Positions 51,106 through 61,706 of a stretch of 64,000 nt of DNA are shown here, in pieces (the first letter of the stretch is position 1; each line of letters starts with the position of its first letter). The translations under genes and the position numbers were made by a program. The DNA lies in the NCBI RefSeq assembly GCF_014650055.1, contig NZ_BMUF01000011.1, positions 186,001 through 250,000 of the forward strand, written 5' to 3'. The notes under the pieces were generated by a model. That model was given only the letters and a program-made list of their open reading frames with translations. It did no database searches and was not told the DNA's origin. This DNA comes from Streptomyces malachitofuscus. GTDB taxonomy: Bacteria > Actinomycetota > Actinomycetes > Streptomycetales > Streptomycetaceae.

Positions 51106-52548
51106 ATGCCGAGGGAACAGCGCGGGGTCGACACCATCCCGGAGGCGGAACGCACCAGCGGCCCGCGGGATCTCGTCTCGATCCTGCTGGGGTCCAACCT
51201 CTGTCTGGGCGTGATCGTCTTCGGGTGGCTGCCGCCCTCCTTCGGCCTGGACTGGTGGTCCTCGGTTGCCGCGGTGGTCGTCGGCACGGTGGTCGGCACG
51301 GTGTTCACCGCCCCGCTGGCGCTGGTGTCGCTGCGCACGGCGACCAATCTGTCCACCTCGTCGGGCGCGCAGTTCGGCGTGCGGGGACGGCTGGTGGGCT
51401 CGGTGATCGGGCTGCTGCTGGCGCTCGGGTACACCGCGCTGACCGTGTGGATCGGCGGCGACGTGATGGTGGGGGTGCTCGGACGGCTCTTCGGGCTCCC
51501 GGCCGGCGGGGCGTCGTACGGTGTCGTCTACGGGCTGCTCGCCGCGGCGACCGTGGCGGGTGCGGTCTACGGCTACCGGGTGCTGCTCGCCATGTCGAGG
51601 GTGCTCGCCGTCGGCATGACGGCCCTGCTGGTCCTCGGCGTGATCGCCTACGCGCCCGACTTCACCACCGGCGCACTGCCGGACGCCGGCGGCTATCTGC
51701 TGGACGGGTTCTGGCCGACCTGGCTGCTGGCCGTCGTGGCCGCCGGGCTGTCCGGGCCGATCGCCTTCATCACCCTGCTCGGCGACTACACCCGTTACAT
51801 CTCCCCCGCCCGCTTCTCCCCCCGGCGGGTGCTGCACGCTACCTGGCTCGGGCTGATGCTGGGCCTGCTGGTGCCGCAACTGTTCGGCACCTTCACGGCG
51901 TACGCCGCGCACGCCGCACTGGACTACGCCGGCCCACTGGTCGGCGCCGCCCCCGGATGGTACCTGGTGCCGCTGCTGCTGGCGGCGTCCGCGGGCACGG
52001 TCGGCAACGCGGGACTGATGCTGTACTCGATGGGCCTCGACCTGGACGCCATCCTGCCGCGCGCCTCCCGCGCGACGGCCACGTACGTGGTCGCCGTGAT
52101 CGCCACGGTCTGCGTGTTCACCGGGCACTACCTGGCGACGGCCCAGGACGCGATGACGTCGTTCGTGCTGCTGCTCACCGCGATCGGCACGCCGTGGGCC
52201 GTGATCACCCTCATCGGCTTCGTCCGCTGCCGCGGGGTCTACGACGCCGACGCGCTCCAGGTCTTCAACCGCCGTGCCCGGGGCGGGATCTACTGGTACA
52301 CCGCCGGCTGGAACATCCCGGCGACGGTGTCCTGGGCGCTCGGCGCGTTCGTCGGCGTACTGGCGGTGTCCCTGCCGTCGTACGAGGGCCCCCTGGCCAC
52401 GCTCACGAACGGGGTGGACGCGAGCTTCCTGCTGTCGGGGCTGATCGGAGGCGCGGCGTACGTGCTGTCGACTCCGGGCGCCGTCGGGAGGAACCCGGGC
52501 ACGGCACCTCCCGTGGCCCGTGAGGTGTTGGAGGACGAGACCGTCTAG
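51106..52548 (+). CDS. NCS1-family purine/cytosine/allantoin-type permease
   Basis: The 480-residue protein has about 12 hydrophobic segments and NCS1 features: GSNLCLGVIVFGWLPPSFGL near TM1, TSSGAQFGVRGRLVGS, FITLLGDYTRYISP, and GNAGLMLYSMGLDLDAI. It should import a nucleobase, hydantoin, allantoin-like or similar nitrogen compound by cation symport. The ATG at 51106 has AAGGAGACC upstream. It is divergent from the urease-like operon and could supply its substrate. It is followed by a terminator before ilvE (convergent). Confidence 0.9.
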   Translation: MPREQRGVDTIPEAERTSGPRDLVSILLGSNLCLGVIVFGWLPPSFGLDWWSSVAAVVVGTVVGTVFTAPLALVSLRTATNLSTSSGAQFGVRGRLVGSVIGLLLALGYTALTVWIGGDVMVGVLGRLFGLPAGGASYGVVYGLLAAATVAGAVYGYRVLLAMSRVLAVGMTALLVLGVIAYAPDFTTGALPDAGGYLLDGFWPTWLLAVVAAGLSGPIAFITLLGDYTRYISPARFSPRRVLHATWLGLMLGLLVPQLFGTFTAYAAHAALDYAGPLVGAAPGWYLVPLLLAASAGTVGNAGLMLYSMGLDLDAILPRASRATATYVVAVIATVCVFTGHYLATAQDAMTSFVLLLTAIGTPWAVITLIGFVRCRGVYDADALQVFNRRARGGIYWYTAGWNIPATVSWALGAFVGVLAVSLPSYEGPLATLTNGVDASFLLSGLIGGAAYVLSTPGAVGRNPGTAPPVAREVLEDETV

Positions 52549-52563
52549 GCCGAGAGGGGCTCC

Positions 52564-52595
52564 GGGTCACCGGGGGCGGGAACCCTCGGTGACCC
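52564..52595. terminator. Bidirectional terminator between permease and ilvE
   Basis: GGGTCACCG (52564-52572) pairs with CGGTGACCC (52587-52595) around a 14-base loop, between two convergent genes. Confidence 0.75.
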
Positions 52596-52604
52596 GTCGG
52601 CCCC

Positions 52605-53693
52605 CTACGCCAGCCGGTGCATCCAGCCGTGCCGGTCCTCGGCCGTACCCCGCTGGATGTCGAGCAGCGCCTGGCGCAGCCGGAGCGTGACCTCACCCGG
52701 CTCGCCCCCGCTCTGCTGCCACTGGGCACCCTCCCGCTTCACGGTGCCGACCGGGGTGATCACGGCCGCCGTGCCGCAGGCGAAGACCTCGGTGAGACTG
52801 CCGTTCTCCGAGTCGCGCTGCCACTGCTCCGCGGAGACCCGCTCCTCGACCGCCTGGTAACCGAGGTCACGGGCCACGGCCAGCAGGGAGTCGCGGGTGA
52901 CGCCCTCCAGGATGGAACCGGTGAGCGTGGGGGTGACGATCCTGTCGCCGTACACGAAGTACAGGTTCATGCCGCCGAGTTCCTCGACCCACGTGTGCTC
53001 CACGGCGTCGAGGTAGCAGACCTGGTCGCAGCCCTTGGCCGCGGCCTCGGCCTGGGCGAGCAGGGAGGCCGCGTAGTTGCCGCCGGTCTTGGCGTCGCCC
53101 ATGCCGCCGGGGACGGCGCGGACCCGGTCCTCGGAGACCCAGATGGAGACCGGCTTCACCCCGCCCGGGAAGTAGGCGCCGGCCGGCGAGGCGATGACCA
53201 GGAACAGGTACTCGTTGGCGGGCTTCACACCCAGCCCGACCTCGGTGGCGATCATGAACGGGCGCAGATAGAGGGACTCCTCGCCGCCGTGCGCCGGCAC
53301 CCACGCCTTGTCCTGGTTGACCAGCACGTCGCACGCCTCGATGAAGGTCTCGACCGGCAGCTCGGGCATGGCGAGCCGCTTGGCGGAGCGCTGGAAGCGC
53401 TCGGCGTTCTTCTCGGGGCGGAAGGTGGCGACGGAACCGTCGGGCTGGCGGTATGCCTTGAGGCCCTCGAAGATCTCCTGCGCGTAGTGCAGGACGGTGG
53501 TCGCGGGGTCGAGGGAGATCGGCGCGTACGGGACGAGCTGGCCGTCGTGCCAGCCGCGGCCCTCGGTCCACTTGATCGTCACCATGTGGTCGGTGAAGTG
53601 GCGGCCGAACCCGGGGCTGGCCAGGATCGCCTCGCGCTCTGCGTCCGAGAGCGGGTGGGCCGAGGGCTTGAGCTCGATCGTGGGCGTCGTCAT
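52605..53693 (-). CDS. ilvE: Branched-chain amino-acid aminotransferase
   Basis: IlvE transfers amino groups from glutamate to the keto acids of Leu, Ile and Val. The 362-residue fold-type IV PLP enzyme has LDPATTVLHYAQEIFEGLKAYRQ split by short segments, the PLP lysine in GDAKTGGNYAASLLAQ, EELGGMNLYFV, and ACGTAAVITPVG. The ATG at 53693 (MTTPTIELKP) is the start. It lies monocistronic in the same direction as leuB, separated by a hairpin and about 250 bases of upstream sequence that should hold its promoter. Confidence 0.96.
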   Translation of the reverse strand: MTTPTIELKPSAHPLSDAEREAILASPGFGRHFTDHMVTIKWTEGRGWHDGQLVPYAPISLDPATTVLHYAQEIFEGLKAYRQPDGSVATFRPEKNAERFQRSAKRLAMPELPVETFIEACDVLVNQDKAWVPAHGGEESLYLRPFMIATEVGLGVKPANEYLFLVIASPAGAYFPGGVKPVSIWVSEDRVRAVPGGMGDAKTGGNYAASLLAQAEAAAKGCDQVCYLDAVEHTWVEELGGMNLYFVYGDRIVTPTLTGSILEGVTRDSLLAVARDLGYQAVEERVSAEQWQRDSENGSLTEVFACGTAAVITPVGTVKREGAQWQQSGGEPGEVTLRLRQALLDIQRGTAEDRHGWMHRLA

Positions 53694-53883
53694 GAGTGGT
53701 TGTCCTTCACCGGTTGTAGTGACGGGCCGCGCACACGCCCGTACGGCCGGTGGCCAGTACTAGGACGTCCGAGCATTCCCTCATTCCGCGGCTCCGCGTC
53801 CGATTATCGCCCGGAGGCGACGGCGGAAGAAACGGGGTGAATGCGGCCCGGTGGTCGATGGTGGCACCCGGCGGGGACAGGGG

Positions 53884-53918
53884 GAAGCCGCCGGGTGCGG
53901 ATACGACCCGGCGGCTTC
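53884..53918 (-). terminator. Terminator of leuB
   Basis: GAAGCCGCCGGGT (53884-53896) and ACCCGGCGGCTTC (53906-53918) pair perfectly around nine bases, 24 bases past the leuB stop. Confidence 0.86.
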
Positions 53919-53941
53919 GAATGGTTTCGAGGGGCGCCGGG

Positions 53942-54985
53942 TCAGCCGGCTACTCGTGCGGCGAGCGCGTCGCCGATCTCCGAGGTGCTGCGGGCGGGCA
54001 GGCCGCCGCGCTCCGCGAGGTCGGCGGAGACGGCGTCCTCGATGCGGGCCGCCTCGGCGTCGTGACCGAGGTGGCGCAGCAGGAGGGCGACGGACAGGAC
54101 TGTGGCGCTGGGGTCGGCCTTGCCCTGGCCGGCGATGTCCGGGGCCGAGCCGTGCACGGGCTCGAACATGGACGGGAACTCGCCGGAGGGGTTGATGTTC
54201 CCGCTCGCGGCGACGCCGATGCCGCCGGAGACGGCCGCGGCGAGGTCGGTGATGATGTCACCGAAGAGGTTGTCGGTGACGATCACGTCGAAGCGGGCCG
54301 GGTCGGTGACCAGGTAGATCGTCGCGGCGTCGACGTGGATGTAGTCGGTGGTGACCTCGGGGTACTCCTCGGCCACCTTGTTGAAGATGTTCGTCCACAG
54401 GTGGCCGGCGAAGGTCAGCACGTTGTTCTTGTGGACCAGCGTGAGCTTCTTGCGCGGGCGGGCCTGGGCACGGGCGAAGGCGTCGCGGACCACGCGCTCG
54501 ACACCGAAGGCGGTGTTGACGGACACCTCGGTCGCCACCTCGTGCGGCGTGCCCTTGCGGATGGTGCCGCCGTTCCCCGTGTACGGACCCTCGGTGCCCT
54601 CGCGGACCACGACGAAGTCGATCTCGGGCCGGCCGGCGAGCGGGGAGTCGACTCCGGGCTGGAGCTTGCTCGGCCGCAGGTTGACGTGGTGGTCGAAGGC
54701 GAAGCGGAGCTTGAGCAGGAAGCCGCGCTCGAGGACGCCGGACGGGACCGACGGGTCGCCGATGGCGCCGAGCAGGATGGCGTCGTGCCGTTTCAGCTGG
54801 TCGAGGTCGGCGTCGGTGAGCGTCTCCCCCGTGGCGTGGTAGCGCTTGGCGCCGAAGTCGTAGTCCTTGGTCTCCAGCTTCACATCCTGCGGAAGGACGG
54901 CGGAGAGGACCTTCAGGCCTTCGGCCACGACCTCCTGGCCGATGCCGTCACCGGGGATCACTGCGAGATTGATGCTGCGAGACAT
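53942..54985 (-). CDS. leuB: 3-isopropylmalate dehydrogenase
   Basis: LeuB oxidatively decarboxylates 3-isopropylmalate to 2-oxoisocaproate. The 347-residue protein has AVIPGDGIGQEVVAEGLKVL at residues 8-27, AIGDPSVPSGVLERGFLLKL, VREGTEGPYTGNGG, catalytic Lys and Tyr/Thr segments (LVHKNNVL; VDAATIYLV), VTDNLFGDIITDLAAAVSGG and EPVHGSAPDIAGQGKADPSA. This is the actinobacterial LeuB/tartrate-type form. The gene is monocistronic, with a 43-residue gene just upstream separated by a hairpin. Confidence 0.96.
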   Translation of the reverse strand: MSRSINLAVIPGDGIGQEVVAEGLKVLSAVLPQDVKLETKDYDFGAKRYHATGETLTDADLDQLKRHDAILLGAIGDPSVPSGVLERGFLLKLRFAFDHHVNLRPSKLQPGVDSPLAGRPEIDFVVVREGTEGPYTGNGGTIRKGTPHEVATEVSVNTAFGVERVVRDAFARAQARPRKKLTLVHKNNVLTFAGHLWTNIFNKVAEEYPEVTTDYIHVDAATIYLVTDPARFDVIVTDNLFGDIITDLAAAVSGGIGVAASGNINPSGEFPSMFEPVHGSAPDIAGQGKADPSATVLSVALLLRHLGHDAEAARIEDAVSADLAERGGLPARSTSEIGDALAARVAG

Positions 54986-55020
54986 GCGGGCACCCTACTC
55001 CTCGTCCCACGGGATGACAT

Positions 55021-55045
55021 ACGGCGTCCGGCATACGGACGCCGT
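55021..55045 (-). terminator. Hairpin between small gene and leuB
   Basis: ACGGCGTCCG (55021-55030) pairs with CGGACGCCGT (55036-55045) around GCATA, just after the stop of the 43-residue gene. Confidence 0.72.
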
Positions 55046-55052
55046 GGGCGTG

Positions 55053-55184
55053 TCAGTGGCCGGTCGAGCCGCCGTTGTCCCTGCGGTCGAGGGCACGCTG
55101 GAGGGCGGCCGCGGCGTTCTTGCGGTCGGACTCGTTGGTGCGGGGGGTGTGACGGACGCGGCGGCGGACAGTCGTCTCGGCCAT
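55053..55184 (-). CDS. Small basic protein of unknown function
   Basis: The 43-residue protein (MAETTVRRRVRHTPRTNESD then RKNAAAALQRALDRRDNG) is basic at the N-terminus and forms one likely amphipathic helix (NAAAALQRALDRRD). GAAGGAG lies ten bases before the ATG at 55184. Such short Arg-rich genes upstream of leuB appear in Streptomyces by my recollection; the function is unknown. 55185-55488 upstream contains promoter-like sequence and the next terminator but no other gene. Confidence 0.72.
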   Translation of the reverse strand: MAETTVRRRVRHTPRTNESDRKNAAAALQRALDRRDNGGSTGH

Positions 55185-55439
55185 GGGTCATCGACTCCTT
55201 CGGCGTACGTGGAGTGCGGAAAAGAGGGGTTGCGAGACTCCGAAGGGGGCGGGGAGCTGCGGGCCGCAGGGGTTGCCTGCACGGGCCCGGCTCACGACCG
55301 CCGTTCGCTTGATCGAGCGATTCGTTCGGCTCCTACAAAGCTAGAGGAGCGGAGTGCATCTGTCTGCACGATTACTCGGACTTCCTACTATCTGAGACGG
55401 TGGACCGGGTCACACCGCTCCCACCTGCGAAAACACCGA

Positions 55440-55470
55440 ACGGGCCAGGTCGGGGGGTGACCTGGCCCGT
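55440..55470 (-). terminator. Terminator of the P5C dehydrogenase gene
   Basis: ACGGGCCAGGTC (55440-55451) pairs with GACCTGGCCCGT (55459-55470) around seven G/T bases, 19 bases after the stop. Confidence 0.86.
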
Positions 55471-55488
55471 CCGGGGTCGGGGTGGGCG

Positions 55489-57120
<1,632 letters not shown>

Positions 57121-57154
57121 GGGTTCCGTAGCTCCTTATCTGAGCGGTGTGGTG

Positions 57155-58081
57155 TCAGCCCTTGGTGATCATGCTTCGGGCGAAGAACCGCAGGTTCGCC
57201 GGCTTCTCCGCCAGTCGCCTCATGAAGTAGCCGTACCAGTCCGTGCCGTAGGCCGTGTAGACGCGCATGCGGTGGCCCTCGGCGGCCAGTCGCAGGTGCT
57301 CGTCGCTGCGGATGCCGTAGAGCATCTGGAACTCGTACTCGTCGAGCTTGCGTCCGGCGGTGCGGGCCAGTTCCTGGGCGATGGAGATCAGACGCGGGTC
57401 GTGGGACCCGATCATCGGGTACCCCTCGCCCTCCATCAGCGTCCGCAGGATGCGCACGTACGCCTTGTCGATCTCGTGCTTCTGCTGGTAGGCGACCTCG
57501 GCGGGCTCCTTGTAGGCGCCCTTCACCAACCGTACGCGACTGCCGGCCGCGGCGAGGCGGCGCGCGTCCTCCTCGGTGCGGAAGAGGTAGGCCTGGATGA
57601 CGCAGCCCGTCTGCGGGACGTCCTTGCGCAGCTCCTCGTGGATGGCGAACATCGAGTCGAGGGTGGTGTGGTCCTCCGCGTCCAGGGTGACCGTGGTGCC
57701 GATCTCGGCAGCGGCCTCGACGACCGGGCGGACGTTGGCGAGGGCCAGCTCGTGGCCGCCGGGGAGCGCCTGGCCGAACATCGACAGCTTCACCGACATC
57801 TCGGCGCGCTCGCCGAGCTCCAGCGGCTTGAGCCGGTCGATCAGCTCCAGGTAGGCGTCGCGGGCGGCGGCGGCCTGCTCGGGGGTGGTGATGTCCTCGC
57901 CGACGACGTCCATGGTGAGTTCGAGTCCGCGGCCGGTGAGCTCCCGGATGATCGGCAGCACCTCGTCGACGGTCTCACCGGGGATGAAGCGGTCCACGAC
58001 CTGTTTGGTCCCCGGAGCCGCCGAGATGAGACGTCGCATCCGGTCGCTGCGCGACGCGGCGAGAATCACGGGACCCAGCAC
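57155..58081 (-). CDS. putB: Proline dehydrogenase
   Basis: The 308-residue monofunctional FAD proline dehydrogenase oxidises L-proline to P5C. It contains RELTGRGLELTMDVVGEDIT, LKLSMFG-like MSVKLSMFGQ, TVTLDAEDHTTLDSMFAI, GCVIQAYLFRTEEDARRLAA, RLVKGAYKEP, GSHDPRLIS, and EFQMLYGIRSDEHLRLAAEG with YMRRLAEKPAN at the end. The GTG at 58081 has GGAGG six bases upstream. It leads the put operon and is divergent from the PucR-type regulator. Confidence 0.95.
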   Translation of the reverse strand: MLGPVILAASRSDRMRRLISAAPGTKQVVDRFIPGETVDEVLPIIRELTGRGLELTMDVVGEDITTPEQAAAARDAYLELIDRLKPLELGERAEMSVKLSMFGQALPGGHELALANVRPVVEAAAEIGTTVTLDAEDHTTLDSMFAIHEELRKDVPQTGCVIQAYLFRTEEDARRLAAAGSRVRLVKGAYKEPAEVAYQQKHEIDKAYVRILRTLMEGEGYPMIGSHDPRLISIAQELARTAGRKLDEYEFQMLYGIRSDEHLRLAAEGHRMRVYTAYGTDWYGYFMRRLAEKPANLRFFARSMITKG

Positions 58082-58258
58082 GGGGCACCTCCACAAGCTG
58101 CATGAGGCCGTCACCCGACCATTCGGGTACGGCACGGAGAACCACCGTGAAACCTAAGGATGACCCCGATCGTGGGCCATCGACAGCTGTCACGCATCCG
58201 TGCGCCGGATCTCAGACAAATGTATGAAGGCCCCGGGACTTTGCGGCAGAATGCCCGG

Positions 58259-59449
58259 GTGACGTCGGAATACAGGGATGACTACCAGGAGCTGGTGGAC
58301 GAGATCTCGGAGCTGCTGGGCGCTCCGGCGACCCTGGAGAACCGGGATTTCGAGCTGATCGCCTTCGGGGCCTACGACAGCGAGGGCGATCTGGATCCGT
58401 CGGCGCTGGACCCGGTGCGCACCCGCTCGATCCTGACCCGCCGTTCGACGGCCGCCGTCCGCACCTGGTTCGAGGGCTTCGGCATCACCCGCGCGACCGG
58501 CCCGGTGCGCATCCCCCGCACCCCGGAGGCGGGCGTGCACCGGGGGCGCATCTGCCTGCCGGTACGCCATCGGTCGGTCGTCCTCGGTTACGTCTGGCTG
58601 CTCGACTACGCCCCGGGCCCCTCGCAGCAGCAGCTGGACGCGGCCATGCGGGTGACGGCGCGGATCGGGGCGCTGCTCGCGGACGAGGCCCAGCACGGCG
58701 CCGACCTCACCCGGGAACTACGGGCGGTGCTGACCGCGGAGCGGGGCTGGCAGCGGGACATGGCGGTCGCCGAGCTGCGCACCGCCCTCGGCAACCGCGC
58801 CGACGGACTGCACACGGTGGTCTGTGTCGCCCCCTGGCCTTCCGCCGACCCCGACGACGCCCCGTCGGTCCGTACGGTCCCGGGGGCGACGGCGCTGTGC
58901 ACCCTGCCGTGGGGTGCGACCGGCCTGTCCCTGGCCCTTCTGCTGCGGCTGCGCTCGACGGACGTCCTGGCCCCGGCGACCACGGCCGCGTCGCGGCTGC
59001 TGGAGCGGGCGCGGGACGGCGGCCGGGGCGGCCGCCCTCCGGTGGCCGCCGGGATCGCCGCGCCCCGGGCGGGCCTGACCGACCTGGGCACGGCGTGGGA
59101 GGAGGCCTCGGCGTCGGCGCGGGCGGCGCTGGCCGAACCGCGGCTCGGACCGGTGGCCCGGTGGGCGTCGATCGGCCCCTTCCGCCTGCTGACCGCGCTG
59201 TCCCCGGGAGCCGCCCACGACCCCGCCGTCAGCCCCCTGCTCTCCCCCGCCCAGACCGAACTGGCCCGCACCGCCGAGATCTACCTCGACTGCGCGGGCC
59301 AGGCCGGCCGCACGGCAGCCGAGCTGGGCATCCACCGTCAGACCCTCTACTACCGCCTGTCGCGGATCGAGCAGCTCACCGGCCTCGACCTGGACGACGG
59401 GGAGGACCGCCTGCTGCTGCACATGGCGCTCAAGGCGCACCGTCTGTAG
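58259..59449 (+). CDS. PucR-family regulator, probable activator of proline catabolism
   Basis: The 396-residue protein starts VTSEYRDDYQELVDEISELL, has a central GAF/CdaR-like region (LRVGRIC-type RGRICLPVRHRSVVLGYVWL), and ends with the PucR helix-turn-helix TAAELGIHRQTLYYRLSRIE then QLTGLDLDDGEDRLLLHMAL. PucR-type regulators beside put genes are activators responsive to proline; inferred here from divergent position. The GTG at 58259 matches the family start; an in-frame ATG at 58220 is possible. Its 3' end overlaps the convergent TetR gene by 20 bases. Confidence 0.9.
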   Translation: MTSEYRDDYQELVDEISELLGAPATLENRDFELIAFGAYDSEGDLDPSALDPVRTRSILTRRSTAAVRTWFEGFGITRATGPVRIPRTPEAGVHRGRICLPVRHRSVVLGYVWLLDYAPGPSQQQLDAAMRVTARIGALLADEAQHGADLTRELRAVLTAERGWQRDMAVAELRTALGNRADGLHTVVCVAPWPSADPDDAPSVRTVPGATALCTLPWGATGLSLALLLRLRSTDVLAPATTAASRLLERARDGGRGGRPPVAAGIAAPRAGLTDLGTAWEEASASARAALAEPRLGPVARWASIGPFRLLTALSPGAAHDPAVSPLLSPAQTELARTAEIYLDCAGQAGRTAAELGIHRQTLYYRLSRIEQLTGLDLDDGEDRLLLHMALKAHRL

Positions 59450-60020
59450 CGGCCGCCTCGATCACCCGGCGCAGACCGGCGGCCAGTTGCTCGCCGTCGG
59501 GCGCCGACTTCGGGTCGAAGGTCCACTGGGCGATGAGGCCGGTCATCAAGGTCACGTAGAACTGGCCGAGGGTGTCAGCCTCCTCGTCCGAGACGTCCTC
59601 CTCGCTGCCGCCCATCAGCAGCGGGATCAGCCCCCGTCCGGCCGCCCGCTGCGCCACCGCCAGCCGTTCGCGCACCTCGGGCAGCCGGTCGCCGAGGGCG
59701 AGGACCTCCATGCTGAGCCGCCAGATGGAGCCGGGGTCCTTCATGGTGCCGATGATGTTGGACCAGACTCGCTCGAACCGCTCCAGGGAACCCGGCGCGG
59801 CCGCGTCCACCGTCCCGTCGCCCTCGAAGGCGTCCCCCATCTCCTCGACCAGCGCGACGTAGGCCTGCGCGAGCAGGGCGTCCTTGGACCCGTAGTGGTA
59901 GCCGATGGACGCCAGATTGGTCCCCGACTCCTTGACGATGTCGCGCGCCGTGGTGCGGACGAACCCCTTGGCGAGCAGGCAGCGCTTGGCGCCCTCGAGC
60001 AGATCCTCACGGTGTCCCAT
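59430..60020 (-). CDS. TetR-family regulator of the adjacent MFS pump
   Basis: The 196-residue protein has the TetR helix-turn-helix (MGHREDLLEGAKRCLLAKGF, VRTTARDIVKESGTNLASIG, YHYGSKDALL) and a TetR C-terminal domain. The ATG at 60020 lies 86 bases from the divergent MFS gene with a strong inverted repeat between them, so it most likely represses the pump and itself. The ligand is unknown. Confidence 0.92.
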   Translation of the reverse strand: MGHREDLLEGAKRCLLAKGFVRTTARDIVKESGTNLASIGYHYGSKDALLAQAYVALVEEMGDAFEGDGTVDAAAPGSLERFERVWSNIIGTMKDPGSIWRLSMEVLALGDRLPEVRERLAVAQRAAGRGLIPLLMGGSEEDVSDEEADTLGQFYVTLMTGLIAQWTFDPKSAPDGEQLAAGLRRVIEAAATDGAP

Positions 60021-60046
60021 GGCGTCCACCTTACCGGTGCTTCCAT

Positions 60047-60088
60047 ACGCCTGTCTTATACAGGCGTCCTAGACATGCGTATAATACG
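60047..60088. promoter_or_regulatory. TetR operator and MFS promoter
   Basis: ACGCCTGT (60047-60054) and ACAGGCGT (60060-60067) form an inverted repeat around CTTAT. TATAAT, a consensus -10 for the MFS gene, sits at 60080-60085 inside the small palindrome CGTATAATACG (60078-60088). The palindrome straddles the region where the -35 would be, so repressor binding would block polymerase. Confidence 0.7.
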
Positions 60089-60105
60089 TGCGTACAGTCC
60101 GGGGC

Positions 60106-61653
60106 ATGACGACGACACCGCCCCGCGCCGGCCGCCGTGAGTGGACCGCACTCGCCGTGCTGATGCTTCCGCTGCTGCTGGTCTCGATGGACGTCTCCGT
60201 CCTCTACTTCGCGATCCCGGAGATCAGCGCGGACCTGCGGCCGAGCGGCACGCAGCAACTGTGGATCTTCGACAGCTACGCCTTCGCCGTGGCCGGCCTC
60301 CTGATCACCATGGGCTCGGTGGGCGACCGGATAGGCCGCCGCAGACTGCTGCTGATCGGCGCCGCCGCGTTCGGCGCCGCCTCCCTGGTGGCGGCGTACG
60401 CGCACAGCGCCGAGACCCTGATCGCGGCCCGTGCGCTGCTGGGCATCGGTGGCGCCACCCTGATGCCCTCCACACTGGCCCTGGTGCGCTCGCTCTTCCT
60501 GGATCCCGCGCAGCGGGCGAAGGCGATCGCGATCTGGTCCGCCGTGATGACGGCGGGCGTGGCGCTCGGCTCGGTGCTGAGCGGGCTGCTGGTGGAGTTC
60601 TTCTGGTGGGGCTCGGTCTTCCTGGTGAACCTGCCGGCGATGGCCCTGCTGCTGGTCCTCGGCCCGGTCCTGCTGCCGGAGTCCAAGGACCCCGATCCGG
60701 GCCGCTTCGACTGGCCGAGCGTCCCGCTGTCCATCGCCGCCGTGCTGCCGGTCATCCATGGCCTGAAGGAGATCCCGTCCGAGGGCTGGAACGTGCGGTA
60801 CGTCGTGTCGGTCACCGTGGGCCTGCTCTTCGCCGCCCTGTTCGTGCACCGGCAGCGGACGGCCGCCTCCCCGATGATCTCCCCCGCCCTGTTCCGCGGT
60901 CGCGGCTTCGGCCCGGCCGCCGCCCTCAACCTGGTCACCATGTTCGGGATGATGGGCTCGGCGTTCTTCACCACTCAGTACATCCAGTCGGTGCTCGACA
61001 AGAGCGCTCTGGAGGCAGCCCTGTGGGCCCTGGTGCCGTCGGTCCCCATCGGCTTCGCGGCCCCCTTCGCGACCCATCTGGTGCAGAAGGGCGCCAACCG
61101 CGCCCACGTGGTGACGGCGGGCTTCACCACCGCCGTGTGCGGCTACGCGCTGCTGTTTTTCGTGGACACGGACGACCTGGCGCTCGTCCTGGTCGCCTGC
61201 GGTGTGCTCGCCATGGGCGTCACCGCGGTGATGTCCCAGATCATGGACCTCGCGCTGGGCGCCGCTCCGGTGGAACGGGCGGGCTCCGCCTCCTCCCTGA
61301 TGGAGACCGGCGCCGAGTTCGGCGGGGCGCTGGGCATGGCGTTGCTCGGCTCCATCGGCACCGCCGTGTACCGCGACGGGATGCCGGACTCCGCTCCGGC
61401 GGCGGCCCACGAGACGCTGGGCGGCGCGCTCGCCGTCGCCGGGCGGCTGCCGGGGCAGTCGGGGGACGCCCTCGCGACGGCGGCCCGGGAGGCCTTCACA
61501 CAGGGGATGAACGCGGCCGCTGTCGCGGGTGCCGCGGTGTTCGCCGGGGCGGCGGTCCTGGCGTCGGTGACGCTGCGCCGGGTGCGGGTGCGTCCGCAGG
61601 CGCCCACGGAAAACGCCGGACCGCCTGACGCACTCAGCCGGTCCGGCGTTTGA
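60106..61653 (+). CDS. DHA2-type 14-TM MFS efflux transporter
   Basis: The 515-residue major facilitator protein has motif A GSVGDRIGRRRLLLIGAAAF after TM2, motif C-like GVALGSVLSGLLVEFFWWGS (antiporter signature), and about 14 hydrophobic segments. It is a drug:proton antiporter by class; its substrate is not readable. The ATG at 60106 follows GGGG. The C-terminal NAGPPDALSRSGV and the stop codon are encoded within a dispersed inverted repeat that also forms the terminator. Confidence 0.93.
   Translation: MTTTPPRAGRREWTALAVLMLPLLLVSMDVSVLYFAIPEISADLRPSGTQQLWIFDSYAFAVAGLLITMGSVGDRIGRRRLLLIGAAAFGAASLVAAYAHSAETLIAARALLGIGGATLMPSTLALVRSLFLDPAQRAKAIAIWSAVMTAGVALGSVLSGLLVEFFWWGSVFLVNLPAMALLLVLGPVLLPESKDPDPGRFDWPSVPLSIAAVLPVIHGLKEIPSEGWNVRYVVSVTVGLLFAALFVHRQRTAASPMISPALFRGRGFGPAAALNLVTMFGMMGSAFFTTQYIQSVLDKSALEAALWALVPSVPIGFAAPFATHLVQKGANRAHVVTAGFTTAVCGYALLFFVDTDDLALVLVACGVLAMGVTAVMSQIMDLALGAAPVERAGSASSLMETGAEFGGALGMALLGSIGTAVYRDGMPDSAPAAAHETLGGALAVAGRLPGQSGDALATAAREAFTQGMNAAAVAGAAVFAGAAVLASVTLRRVRVRPQAPTENAGPPDALSRSGV
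61611..61651. repeat. Dispersed repeat/terminator overlapping the MFS stop
   Basis: AAACGCCGGACC (61611-61622) and GGTCCGGCGTTT (61640-61651) are exact reverse complements. The TGA of the MFS gene (61651-61653) is built from the right arm. GTCCGGCGTTTGAGGACGAG is a string I recall as widely dispersed after genes in Streptomyces. CCGGGGGC (61684-61691) and GCCCCCGG (61695-61702) form another stem just before the serA stop. Confidence 0.75.
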
Positions 61654-61683
61654 GGACGAGCCCGTTCGGGGCGAACGGGGGAC

Positions 61684-61702
61684 CCGGGGGCAGAGCCCCC
61701 GG
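61684..61702. terminator. Terminator stem after serA
   Basis: CCGGGGGC (61684-61691) and GCCCCCGG (61695-61702) with AGA between form a stem read from both strands, just past the serA stop at 61707 and the MFS end. Confidence 0.7.
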
Positions 61703-61706
61703 ACTC

